NCBI GenBank assembly: GCA_964616825.1
Contig: CAZTSX010000001.1
Span: 124,001-188,000 of the forward strand
Origin: QYOJ01 sp964616825
GTDB lineage: Bacteria; Bacteroidota; Bacteroidia; Bacteroidales; FEN-979
DNA: 64,000 bases
Reading direction: 5' to 3'
This document shows, piece by piece, positions 42,902 through 51,872 of this stretch. How positions within the stretch are numbered: the stretch's first letter is position 1; the number at the start of each line of letters is the position of its first letter. The notes under the pieces were generated by a model. The model ran no database searches and had not been told where the DNA came from. It saw nothing but the letters and a program-made list of their open reading frames with translations. The position numbers and the translations under genes were made by a program.

Positions 42902-44167
42902 TTAGAAAATGATGTAATAGAGAAAGATAAGAGAAAAGATCACTAAAAATCCGATCCCTGCCCAGCTAAGTAGTTTGAGCCATTGTTTAGGTTGAGCCTC
43001 CCGGGGCATAAACGAACTGGTAACCACTTTGTAATTGATGATGGCAAAGAAAGGAGCTGCCACGAAAGAGAGGGTGGTTGCAATTTTCAGTAACGATCCC
43101 ATGTTTTTTGTAAAGAAAACGATGATCACAACAGCTGCCACCGATAACACGACGATCCAGAAAAGATAGAGGCCCCTTCCGAGTCTCTTCAGTGATGGAA
43201 ACAGTTGTAGCATCGAGCCTTCCAATGATCGCGGATAGCCATCAATCACGGTCACTGCAGTGCTGAACATTGTGATGAATACAATGACTGCAATAAAAAT
43301 TGTACTCCAGTTGCCAATGGATCCGGAATAGAGTGAGACAAGCTGTTTGGAAAATACCACTCCTTTGGCTGAAAATGTCTCTCCTGTCCCATACATTACC
43401 AGGGCGCCTAAACCCAGAAAGAATAGAGCAAGCACTGCTGAACCGATATACCCGACATGAAAATCGACATGAAACTCTCGAAAAGAGGGCTGGTAATGAG
43501 TTTGTTTCTCTCTCTCAATAGCCCAGAGAGAGGGCCATACAGAAGACTCAATCGGGGTGGGCATCCATCCCATCAGGGCAATGACAAATGTAATTGTTGC
43601 AGTGTCCCACAAGGAAACAGGAACAAAACCGGGCTCGATAGGAGAGCCTCTGGAAAGGGCAAAAAAGAAAGCGACAATAGTAAAGAGAGAAAGGATTCCG
43701 ATCATCACTTTCATCAGGGTGTCCAGAAATGCGTATCGGCCGAAAAAGAGCATGAGCAGTATGATTCCAAGCAATCCGGTACTGGATGCAAATGAATCTA
43801 AATGGATGTTAAAAAGGTAAGCTGCCAGATCGGAAGTGACCTTGGTCACTGCTGCAAAATTTACGATTGCTGTACAGGCAGATAGTAAAAAAAAGGTGAT
43901 CAGGGCCCATTTACCCAGTTTCCGGTATCCCTCCAGCACACTTTTTCCTGTGGCAGCGGTATATCGGTAACTGAATTCAAAAAATGGGTATTTGAACAGG
44001 TTGATCAGGATGATGGCACCGATAAGTTTGTAACTATAGCTGGCACCTGCCTGTGTCGAGAGAACCAGGTGTGAAGCCCCAACAGCCGCTCCGGCATATA
44101 GTATTCCCGGGCCTAATGCTTTCCAGACTCCGTGTAAGGTCAAGCTTTTTTTTGCTGGATTATTCAT
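42902..44167 (-). CDS. Nramp-superfamily transporter lacking the canonical metal motifs
   Basis: The 421-aa protein has about eleven helices of the Nramp fold (LGPGILYAGAAVGASHLVLSTQAG at TM1, FEFSYRYTAATGKSVLEGYRKLG after TM2, IALMGWMPTPIESSVWPSLW at TM6). The DPGN motif of TM1 is replaced by AVGASH and the MPH of TM6 by MPTP, so the Mn/Fe-binding residues are missing. It probably transports another substrate or ion. It is divergent from the Rieske gene and lies upstream of the GcvH-like operon. Confidence 0.85.
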   Translation of the reverse strand: MNNPAKKSLTLHGVWKALGPGILYAGAAVGASHLVLSTQAGASYSYKLIGAIILINLFKYPFFEFSYRYTAATGKSVLEGYRKLGKWALITFFLLSACTAIVNFAAVTKVTSDLAAYLFNIHLDSFASSTGLLGIILLMLFFGRYAFLDTLMKVMIGILSLFTIVAFFFALSRGSPIEPGFVPVSLWDTATITFVIALMGWMPTPIESSVWPSLWAIEREKQTHYQPSFREFHVDFHVGYIGSAVLALFFLGLGALVMYGTGETFSAKGVVFSKQLVSLYSGSIGNWSTIFIAVIVFITMFSTAVTVIDGYPRSLEGSMLQLFPSLKRLGRGLYLFWIVVLSVAAVVIIVFFTKNMGSLLKIATTLSFVAAPFFAIINYKVVTSSFMPREAQPKQWLKLLSWAGIGFLVIFSLIFLYYIIF

Positions 44168-44202
44168 GAAACAGGATCTCTTTCTCTACACGTTTATTGA
44201 CA

Positions 44203-44210
44203 CAAAAATA
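44203..44210 (-). promoter_or_regulatory. -7 box of the Nramp-like gene
   Basis: The minus strand reads TATTTTTG, matching TAnnTTTG, about 36 nt before the ATG at 44167. Confidence 0.4.
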
Positions 44211-44267
44211 GCAGGAAATAAGCAAGAAAAAAATGTATTTATCATCTCTAATACTTCCCTTAAGTAG

Positions 44268-44275
44268 TATCTTTG
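44268..44275 (+). promoter_or_regulatory. -7 box of the Rieske-cytochrome b operon
   Basis: TATCTTTG matches TAnnTTTG, about 48 nt before the ATG at 44323. It overlaps a sigma54-like TTTGGCATCTTATTGCC (44272-44288) whose spacer is one base too short. Confidence 0.4.
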
Positions 44276-44322
44276 GCATCTTATTGCCAGATAGCAGAAG
44301 GCAAAAACCAAATATTTATTCA

Positions 44323-44757
44323 ATGGATAGAAGAAATGCTCTAAAAAACCTGTTTGCTTTTATTCCCCTGGGGGTAGGCTTTGCAGGCATCACTGCGATG
44401 GGGATTCGATTTATCACACCAAATAAGAAAGACATTTACCGAAGGATATTTACGGTGAGCCTGGAGGAGTTGCCGGTTAACGCCACGCGTAGATTCCAGG
44501 ATCTGCAGGGCAGAGATCTCGTAATCGTACGGACGGGTGAAAAAGAGGTAAAAGCTCTCTCCACAGTTTGCACTCATCTGGGCTGTACTGTGTACTGGCA
44601 AAAAGACAAAAAAGAGTTTTACTGTCCCTGTCACCAGGCTGTATTTGATGAAAACGGCAATGTACTATCGGGACCACCTCCCCGCCCGCTGGACTCTTAC
44701 AGGGTGGAGATTGAAGGCAATAATGTATTTATCTATTTCAAAGATAAGGAGGAATAA
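44323..44757 (+). CDS. Rieske iron-sulfur protein
   Basis: The 144-aa protein starts MDRRNALKNLFAFIPLGVGFAGITAMG, a TAT-like twin-arginine membrane anchor. The Rieske domain has CTHLGC and CPCHQ, the two Cys and two His that bind 2Fe-2S and the disulfide Cys pair. It accepts electrons from quinol oxidised by cytochrome b in the periplasm and passes them to the cytochrome c. A longer reading from 44233 would add an unlikely start without ribosome site. It is followed 1 nt later by the cytochrome b gene. Confidence 0.93.
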   Translation: MDRRNALKNLFAFIPLGVGFAGITAMGIRFITPNKKDIYRRIFTVSLEELPVNATRRFQDLQGRDLVIVRTGEKEVKALSTVCTHLGCTVYWQKDKKEFYCPCHQAVFDENGNVLSGPPPRPLDSYRVEIEGNNVFIYFKDKEE

Positions 44758-44758
44758 T

Positions 44759-45802
44759 ATGGGATTTGGGAAATGGTTAGCTGAAGTTTTTCCTGTCGAC
44801 CAGGAAGCAATTATCAAGATCACAGCCGAACCGATTCCGAACCACCTTAAAAGATGGTGGTGGGCACTGGGAGGCACTCCTCTTTATCTGTTTGTCGTAC
44901 AGATTATCACAGGGATCATGTTGATCTTTTACTACGTTCCTGAGCCAGCAGAAGCTTATGATAGTGTATATTATATCACAAATACAGCGACCTTTGGCTG
45001 GTTGGTCAGGAGCATTCATCGCTGGTCATCCAACCTGATGATCGCTGCCCTGCTACTGCATATGATCCGGGTCTTCTTTACCAGCACCTATCGAAGTCCC
45101 AGAGAGTTGAACTGGATGTTTGGCGTCGTTCTTTTTCTCCTGGCCATCCTTTTCGGATTTACAGGTTATTCACTGGTCTATGAGCAGATGTCGTACTGGG
45201 CGATGAAGGTAGGAACAGGAATTGCCGGCGCAACCCCGTTTATTGGTGGTTGGATCGCCGATTTTATGAGAGGAGGTACAGAGATCGGGCAGAATACGCT
45301 GACACGATTCTACCTGTTCCATGTGATCCTGCTACCGCTTCTAACGTTTATGGCCATTAGTCTTCACGTCTACCTGATCCGGGCTCACGGTGTCAGTGAG
45401 CTGAAGTTCAAAGGAGATGAAAAGATTGAGAAGAAGACCTTCCCGCTTTTCCCGGATCATGTCTTCACCGAGTTAATTATGGTCACCATCATCATGATCG
45501 TCCTGGTCACCCTCTCATTGCTCTTTCCGGCACAACTGGGAGATCCGGCAAACCCGAATGTTACACCGCTACATATCAAACCTGAGTGGTATTTCTACCC
45601 CGTATTCAGATGGTTGAAAATCACCAACCTGACGGTAGGTGTACTCGGTCCGATCTTCTTCATCCTGATCCTCTTCTTCTGGCCTTTCATCGACAAGTTC
45701 CTGGAGAAGATATCCCCGGGCAGGGAGATTGGTTTCTGGGTTGGAGTAGCTGGCCTGTTAACCATCAATGGATTCTTGCTCTGGGAGGTATTCGGGCATT
45801 GA
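44759..45802 (+). CDS. Cytochrome b/b6-type subunit fused to the PEWY-bearing half
   Basis: The 347-aa protein starts after AAGGAGG (44747-44753). The four haem b ligands are His87 and His101 (spacing 14) and a second pair in LFHVILL...ISLHVYLIRAHG with spacing 15, the b6-type longer spacing. The Qo motif is IKPEWYFYP, near residue 270, followed by three more helices. It oxidises quinol together with the Rieske protein. A longer ORF reading upstream (from 44645) overlaps the Rieske gene in another frame and is not used. Confidence 0.93.
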   Translation: MGFGKWLAEVFPVDQEAIIKITAEPIPNHLKRWWWALGGTPLYLFVVQIITGIMLIFYYVPEPAEAYDSVYYITNTATFGWLVRSIHRWSSNLMIAALLLHMIRVFFTSTYRSPRELNWMFGVVLFLLAILFGFTGYSLVYEQMSYWAMKVGTGIAGATPFIGGWIADFMRGGTEIGQNTLTRFYLFHVILLPLLTFMAISLHVYLIRAHGVSELKFKGDEKIEKKTFPLFPDHVFTELIMVTIIMIVLVTLSLLFPAQLGDPANPNVTPLHIKPEWYFYPVFRWLKITNLTVGVLGPIFFILILFFWPFIDKFLEKISPGREIGFWVGVAGLLTINGFLLWEVFGH

Positions 45803-45844
45803 TACAGTATTGAAAAAATATAAACATAGATAAACAGTAAAAAA

Positions 45845-47377
45845 ATGGCAACAAGTTTAAACACAAAAAGAACGATCATCGGAGTTCTTAGTATCGTATT
45901 TCTGGTTGTATTGCTGATCGCATTATGGAAAGAGGTCCAGCACGCATTGCCTGATTATAAGCCTCCACCAAGAGTAGATGCAGGAACTAAGCATTGCATT
46001 GGCTGTCATTCGGAGAAGGGTGCAGGGAAAGTCATTGTAGAGCAATGGAAACTCAGCAAACATGCTGAAGTAGGCGTTGGTTGCCTGGAGTGTCATACCG
46101 CAGAAAAAGGAGATGTGGATGCATATGAACACGAAGGCAGTCTCATCGCTACCATCGTCACACCGAATGATTGCAAGAAGTGTCATGAAAAAGAGACCAT
46201 GGAGTTTGTAAACAGCCACCATGCTGATGCAGGAATGATCATGGGCTCGCTGGATAACGTGCTCGCAGAGGTGATCGAAGGAAGTGTCCGGTTCAACCAC
46301 GGTTCCAACCCGGCAGCCGCCAGTGGTTGCTGGCAGTGTCATGGATCCAGGGTGCAACTGCTTTTAGATGATAACGGCGAGGTGTTAAAAGACGATCAGG
46401 GAATCCCTAAGCTGGATCCCAAAACCTGGCCCAATACGGGTATTGGACGGATCAATCTCGACGGATCCAAAGGCTCCTGTTCTGCGTGTCACAACCGTCA
46501 TACATTTTCAGTTAAGCAGGCAAGGCAGCCTGAGAATTGTGGAAAATGTCACATGGGACCCGATCATCCACAACTGGAGATCTACCAGGAATCCAAGCAT
46601 GGCGTCAATTTTTATGCCCATAAGGATTTAATGAACCTTGATGCCCAGCCCTGGATCGTAGGTGAAGATTATGTGGCTGCTCCGACCTGTGCTACCTGCC
46701 ACATGAGTGCTACCCCCGATATGCCAGTCTCTCACGAAGTGGGGAATCGCATCAGCTGGACGTTACGGCCAAAGGTATCTGAGAAGATCGATGTCCAGGA
46801 GCTGGCTAAATACAAGGCTAAAGGCATGGAGGTCCCGGCCGACTTCCAGACCTGGGAGATGCGCAGGAAAAACATGCAGAATGTTTGTTTGCAATGCCAT
46901 ACAAAGAATTATGTCACAAGCTTTTACACCCAGTATGACAACGAAGTGAACCTGTATAACGATAAATTTGGCAAACCTGCCCTGAAATTGATCAAGTTGT
47001 TGCGGGCCAATAACCTGATCACACCGGTACAATTTGACGAGCAGATCGAATGGACCTATTTCTATCTCTGGCATCACGAAGGCAGGCGAGCCAGGATGGG
47101 AGCTTCCATGATGGGACCCGACTACACTCAGTGGCACGGGAACTTCGAAGTGGCTGACAATTTCTACATGGAGTTTATACCCGATGTGAAAGAGATCATT
47201 CACGAAGCGCAGATCCACGGGAAAGCCAGCCAGGCCCGGGTTGTGGAAAAGGAGCTAAACAAGATACTGAACAGTGAAATGCACAAATGGTTCCTGGGTA
47301 AACTGAATCCTGACGAACTAAAGAAACGGAAAGAGGCTGCCAAAGCGTTCAGGGAGCGCTATAGTGCGTCGAAATAA
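45845..47377 (+). CDS. Octahaem cytochrome c, hydroxylamine oxidoreductase (HAO) family
   Basis: The 510-aa protein has an N-terminal anchor (TIIGVLSIVFLVVLLIALWKE) and exactly eight CxxCH motifs: CIGCH, CLECH, CKKCH, CWQCH, CSACH, CGKCH, CATCH and CLQCH. The C-terminal half contains YLWHHEGRRARMGASMMGPDYTQWHG, characteristic of HAO-like octahaem proteins. Such proteins oxidise or reduce small nitrogen compounds or simply pass electrons. It begins 42 nt after cytochrome b and probably is the cytochrome c of that complex. Whether the active-site tyrosine crosslink exists cannot be told without alignment. Confidence 0.9.
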   Translation: MATSLNTKRTIIGVLSIVFLVVLLIALWKEVQHALPDYKPPPRVDAGTKHCIGCHSEKGAGKVIVEQWKLSKHAEVGVGCLECHTAEKGDVDAYEHEGSLIATIVTPNDCKKCHEKETMEFVNSHHADAGMIMGSLDNVLAEVIEGSVRFNHGSNPAAASGCWQCHGSRVQLLLDDNGEVLKDDQGIPKLDPKTWPNTGIGRINLDGSKGSCSACHNRHTFSVKQARQPENCGKCHMGPDHPQLEIYQESKHGVNFYAHKDLMNLDAQPWIVGEDYVAAPTCATCHMSATPDMPVSHEVGNRISWTLRPKVSEKIDVQELAKYKAKGMEVPADFQTWEMRRKNMQNVCLQCHTKNYVTSFYTQYDNEVNLYNDKFGKPALKLIKLLRANNLITPVQFDEQIEWTYFYLWHHEGRRARMGASMMGPDYTQWHGNFEVADNFYMEFIPDVKEIIHEAQIHGKASQARVVEKELNKILNSEMHKWFLGKLNPDELKKRKEAAKAFRERYSASK

Positions 47378-47393
47378 TCAATTTTGTTATCGT

Positions 47394-50300
47394 CTATTCC
47401 TTCACCCAGGGGGCTCCGGTATCGATCAACGCCTTTTCCAGGCCGGGGATCCGTTGAACGGTAATCTCTTTCAGCTTACTTTTTAGCTCGTCAAGCTCCT
47501 CCTCCGCGATCTCCAGACTGCGGATTTGCGTGGCCGTGGGTCCGTATGAACTTCTGGTGCCTGATGTGGCAACTCCTAACCGGTTGTAAATAGTGGGAGG
47601 AGATCCTTCACCAACTTCACGCTTTGACCGGTTACCATAGAGTTTTTCTTCCAGATCCAGCAATGCCGTCTTTACCTGATGCAGGTCCGTTTCCAGGGTG
47701 CCGGGAGCAGCTTTAGACCGGGCCAGGGCTATTTGCATACCTTTCACCTTTTTCATGGCATTACTCAGAACCAATGACGTGGCGCTGATCGCTTTCTGGA
47801 TCTCTCTTACTTCGTCAGTATAAGAAAGAATCTCTTCAGAGGTTGAACCTTTAAGGGTACCCTGGTATAGTTGTTTGACTGTAAACGGGATGGGGCCTGA
47901 CAGTTCCGTTACCGCTCCGTTGACATGTTTTACAAGGGTGACAGTATAATTACCCGGAGGGGCCAGCAGACCGGACGATGATCTATCCGTTTTTGTTGAA
48001 TGAATATTAATCGTATAAGCAGAGGGGTACCGCAAATCCCAGGCCACGCGATGAAATCCTTTTGTGACCGGCCCTTCAATACGCCTGATTACCTGCCCAT
48101 CCATATCGGCAACAGTCAACAGGATCTTCGGTTTTTCTTCCCTGCGCTCTTCCTCCACCTGATCCCATCCGGGGAAACTAACCGGCTCTTCCTTCTTGAG
48201 CTGCGCTTTTTCTTTTTTCTTCCGGACCTCCTTTTTTGTCTTATATCCATCAGCAATGTAATAGGTGAATGTAGCGCCAAATGGCGGATTTGGAGCCACG
48301 AAATGAGTAGCTCCCTGCGACCTTACGCTCAGCCTCGGGATATACCACCAGGCATCACGGACCGGAAATAGGGTGGCTTCGCTAACAAGTTGTTCTTCCG
48401 ACACGTCACGTAATACACTATAATCATCAAGCACATAAAAGCTTCGTCCGAAAGAGGCGCCAACGAGGTCGTCCTCACGGCGCTGAATGGCCAGATCCCT
48501 GAACGAGATGGTCGGAACTTTGCCAGTTAGTTTTATCCATTTCTCCCCGGAGTCAATGGTGAAGTAAATGCCAAACTCGGTGGCCAGAAAGAACAGGTCA
48601 GGATTTACATGATCCTGAATAATACGCCACACAAGTGTTTTATCGGGAATATTGCCCCGTATAGAGTTCCAGGACTCACCACAGTCTGTACTTTTAAGCA
48701 AATAAGGGGTGAGATCTCCGAATTTGTGATTATCAAGTATGACATAAACGGTATTCGCATCAAACAAATCAGTTTTGATGTCATTGACGAAAGCGGTTTC
48801 AGGCACATCCGGCAAGGAGCCTACCTTGATCTTTTGCCAGTTTTCACCACCATCCTCTGTAACCTGGATGTGCCCGTCGTCGGTGCCGGCATAGATCAAT
48901 CCCTCTTCGAGAGGGGATTCGGCCAGCGACGTGATGGTGTTGTATTTTGACATAGCATCCAGATCCCAGGGTGAATCCCAGCTCCAGGTCCGGCCCCCAA
49001 TAGGCAATGTCAGCCGTTCCTGGTTTTTCGTAAGATCACCTGAGATGGCTCGCCAGCTATCCCCGCGATCATCTGACCGCCAGACGCGCTGGGAGGCAAA
49101 ATAAATAGTAGCAGGAGCATGAGGACTCACCAGGATTGGTGAATCCCAGTTGAACCGTTCATATGCCTCTCCGGGTTCAGGCTGGGGCTTTATACTCACG
49201 ATCTCACCGGTTGTTCTGTCGGTACGCGAAAGGTACCCCTGCTGTGATTCGGCATAAACAATAGCCGGATTCCCGGGTTCGGTGGCAGGCTGATGACCGT
49301 CGCCGCCATGTATCATAGACCAGTCGCTATTTGCGATGCCCTCCCGTTTATCGGTACGGGAAGGCCCTCCATGGGTTCCGTTATCCTGCGTTCCCCCATA
49401 GATGTTATAAAAAGGTTCAGCATCATCTACGGCCACTTTATAGTACTGTGTCAAAGGCAGATTACCAATATGACGCCAGTTTTTTGCGCCGTCAAAACTT
49501 TCGTAGATCCCTCCATCGGTGCCTACCAGCAGGTAGTCGGGATCATCCTTTCTGAATGCGATCAGGTGGTTGTCAGAGTGCTTTTTTTGCTCTTCCATTC
49601 GTTTAAATGTCTTCCCTCCATCATTCGAAAGCTGTACCCTGACATCCACCAGGTAGATCCTGTCGAATTGATGTGGACTGGCATAGAGTTCCTGGTAGTA
49701 ATGCGGACCGGTAGCTCCTGAAACGGCTTCGGATTGTTTCTTCCAGGAGGCCCCCCGGTTGGCTGACCTGAAAACGCCTCCGCTGCGCCGGTCCAGTTCA
49801 ATGGCTGCATAAATCACATCAGGCTTTTGAGGTGAAATTGCAAGACCAATTTTTCCCATATTGGATTTCGGCAACCCTTTGGTAAGCGTGTCCCAGGTTT
49901 CCCCTCCGTCGTCAGAACGGAAAATCCCCGTACCGGGCCCCCCACCAACATAAACAGCCACATTCCGGTGCCTTTCCCAGGTGGCAGCGTATAACCGGTC
50001 AGGATTTTCGGGATCCATCACCAGGTCAGTTACTCCTGTCCATTTGTCATCACCCAATGTTTTCTTCCAGGTTTTTCCGCTGTCAACAGATTTGTAGACG
50101 CCCCGTTCTCCGCCCTCTGACCAGAGTGGCCCCTGTGATGCAACCCAGATGATGTCAGAGTTTTCTGGATGGACAATAATTTTTGAGATATGGTGAGACT
50201 CTTTCAGTCCCATATTTTTCCAACTGGAGCCTCCGTCGGTGCTCCGGTAAATGCCGTCGCCATAACCTACATGACGACCGCCAATGTTTTCACCGGTACC

Positions 50301-50639
50301 TACCCATATGATATGCGGGTTGTTGGGATCAATGGTGACACACCCGATTGAATAGACTTTTTGTTTATCAAACAGGGATTTCCATGTAGTCCCTGCATTA
50401 ACGGTTTTCCATACTCCGCCTGAACCGACTGCAACGTACCATATGTTATTGTTCTCTGGATGAATGGCAATGTCGGCGATCCGGCCCGACATAAAAGCAG
50501 GACCAATACTCCGGAAATCCAATCCCGCAAACATTTTGTCACTAAGACGCGACGTATCATCCTTCTTTGGGGAGATTGCAAATACAGAAGATGTGGTAAA
50601 AATCAATGCGAAAAGTGTACTGATGATCAATGTTTTCAT
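47394..50639 (-). CDS. Secreted BNR/sortilin-like beta-propeller protein
   Basis: The 1081-aa protein starts MKTLIISTLFALIFTTSSVFA and is a Sec-exported propeller with many BNR/Asp-box motifs (YRSTDGGSSW, YKSVDSGKTW, FRSDDGGETW, TEDGGENW). The C-terminal part holds a charged KKEVRKKKEKAQ stretch and a domain PPGNYTVTLV. These VPS10/sortilin-domain proteins often appear with predicted glycoside hydrolases or peptidases, but no catalytic residues can be pointed to. ATG 50639 gives the proper signal peptide; 50651 (MQRTM) is the longer option. The gene is convergent with the octahaem cytochrome gene. Confidence 0.85.
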   Translation of the reverse strand: MKTLIISTLFALIFTTSSVFAISPKKDDTSRLSDKMFAGLDFRSIGPAFMSGRIADIAIHPENNNIWYVAVGSGGVWKTVNAGTTWKSLFDKQKVYSIGCVTIDPNNPHIIWVGTGENIGGRHVGYGDGIYRSTDGGSSWKNMGLKESHHISKIIVHPENSDIIWVASQGPLWSEGGERGVYKSVDSGKTWKKTLGDDKWTGVTDLVMDPENPDRLYAATWERHRNVAVYVGGGPGTGIFRSDDGGETWDTLTKGLPKSNMGKIGLAISPQKPDVIYAAIELDRRSGGVFRSANRGASWKKQSEAVSGATGPHYYQELYASPHQFDRIYLVDVRVQLSNDGGKTFKRMEEQKKHSDNHLIAFRKDDPDYLLVGTDGGIYESFDGAKNWRHIGNLPLTQYYKVAVDDAEPFYNIYGGTQDNGTHGGPSRTDKREGIANSDWSMIHGGDGHQPATEPGNPAIVYAESQQGYLSRTDRTTGEIVSIKPQPEPGEAYERFNWDSPILVSPHAPATIYFASQRVWRSDDRGDSWRAISGDLTKNQERLTLPIGGRTWSWDSPWDLDAMSKYNTITSLAESPLEEGLIYAGTDDGHIQVTEDGGENWQKIKVGSLPDVPETAFVNDIKTDLFDANTVYVILDNHKFGDLTPYLLKSTDCGESWNSIRGNIPDKTLVWRIIQDHVNPDLFFLATEFGIYFTIDSGEKWIKLTGKVPTISFRDLAIQRREDDLVGASFGRSFYVLDDYSVLRDVSEEQLVSEATLFPVRDAWWYIPRLSVRSQGATHFVAPNPPFGATFTYYIADGYKTKKEVRKKKEKAQLKKEEPVSFPGWDQVEEERREEKPKILLTVADMDGQVIRRIEGPVTKGFHRVAWDLRYPSAYTINIHSTKTDRSSSGLLAPPGNYTVTLVKHVNGAVTELSGPIPFTVKQLYQGTLKGSTSEEILSYTDEVREIQKAISATSLVLSNAMKKVKGMQIALARSKAAPGTLETDLHQVKTALLDLEEKLYGNRSKREVGEGSPPTIYNRLGVATSGTRSSYGPTATQIRSLEIAEEELDELKSKLKEITVQRIPGLEKALIDTGAPWVKE

Positions 50640-50734
50640 AGTTCGTTGCATGTAAATTTCGGCCCTAAACTAAGGAAAATAATAATCAACTCATATTTTT
50701 ATTTAATCATGACGTGTGACCGAGTTTCGTATCT

Positions 50735-51832
50735 TTGCAAAAATCTTCTCCACTGAAAAAGCTTTCAATAGGTAACTTTAACATTCCTGTTCCCATCATA
50801 CAGGGTGGAATGGGAGTTGGTGTTTCGCTTTCCGGACTTGCTTCTGCTGTGGCAAACGAGGGAGGTGTTGGCGTTATTTCAAGCGCCGGTCTTGGCCTGC
50901 TATATAAAAAATTCTCTTCCAATTTTCTGGAAGCAAGCATTTATGGGTTGAAGGAGGAGATCCGCCTGGCCAGGGAAAAAACACAAGGAATCATCGGAGT
51001 AAATATCATGGTAGCCATGTCCAACTTTGTTGACATGGTGAAAGCATCCATTGCAGAAAAGGTTGATGTTATTTTTGCCGGGGCAGGAATGCCCCTGGAA
51101 TTGCCATCGTACCTGACAAAAGAGAGTACGACAAAACTGGTTCCCATCGTATCTTCGGCTCGCGCAGCCAAACTGATCTGTGAGAAATGGTTGACTAAAT
51201 ATAACTACCTTCCGGATGCTGTCGTTGTGGAAGGCCCAAAAGCAGGCGGACATCTCGGGTTCAAGCCCGAGCAAATTGAGGATAAAAAGTTTTCACTGGA
51301 GAACCTGATCCCGGAAGTTATCCGGGAGATAAAACTGTTTGAGGAAAAATGCCGGAAAAAGATCCCGGTCATAGCTGCCGGGGGGATCTATACCGGGGCT
51401 GATATGTTTAATATCATGAAGTTGGGAGCCGCCGGCGTCCAGATGGGAACGATTTTCGTCACCACCAATGAATGTGATGCTTCCGATCGATTTAAACAAG
51501 CCTATCTCGGGGCCAGGCAGAAAGATATCGGGATCATTAAAAGCCCGGTTGGGATGCCCGGACGGGCCATCTTTAATGAGTTTCTCGATAAGGTAAAACG
51601 AGGAAAAAAGCAACCTATCCGTTGCCCTTTCCAATGCATAAAGACATGCGATGTGTCATCCAGCCCTTACTGCATAATCATCGCATTGATCAATGCAGTA
51701 AAGGGTAATTTCACAGGCGGATACGCATTTGCGGGAACAAATGCCTTCAAGGCAACATCCATCATCTCCGTCAAAGAGACAATCGCCAAATTACTGAAGG
51801 AATTCAAAGAAAAAACAAATTCCTTAAAATAG
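50735..51832 (+). CDS. Nitronate monooxygenase / 2-nitropropane dioxygenase-like FMN enzyme
   Basis: The protein is up to 365 aa. It has PVPIIQGGMGVGVSLSGLASAVANEGGVGVISSAG at the N-terminus, EGPKAGGHLG near 175, IPVIAAGGIYTGADMF near 225 and LGAAGVQMGTIFVTTNE, all typical of this FMN-dependent TIM-barrel family, which oxidises nitronates or related compounds. No ATG or GTG lies between the last upstream stop (50717) and the conserved region. TTG (50735) or CTG (50753) must start it. A TATCTTTG box (50730-50737) overlaps the TTG. The C-terminal CIKTCDVSSSPYCIIIALINA is also typical. Confidence 0.85.
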   Translation: MQKSSPLKKLSIGNFNIPVPIIQGGMGVGVSLSGLASAVANEGGVGVISSAGLGLLYKKFSSNFLEASIYGLKEEIRLAREKTQGIIGVNIMVAMSNFVDMVKASIAEKVDVIFAGAGMPLELPSYLTKESTTKLVPIVSSARAAKLICEKWLTKYNYLPDAVVVEGPKAGGHLGFKPEQIEDKKFSLENLIPEVIREIKLFEEKCRKKIPVIAAGGIYTGADMFNIMKLGAAGVQMGTIFVTTNECDASDRFKQAYLGARQKDIGIIKSPVGMPGRAIFNEFLDKVKRGKKQPIRCPFQCIKTCDVSSSPYCIIIALINAVKGNFTGGYAFAGTNAFKATSIISVKETIAKLLKEFKEKTNSLK

Positions 51833-51872
51833 TACTCTCGGGAATTTTGAACGAATTGGATCCCTCTTGTTT

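Noticed and set aside
45595..45879. Minus-strand frame over the cytochrome b and c genes
   Set aside because: Shadow of two well-supported coding genes.
47394..50639. Glycoside hydrolase or sialidase annotation for the BNR protein
   Set aside because: Asp-box repeats alone do not show catalytic activity; no sialidase arginine triad could be seen.
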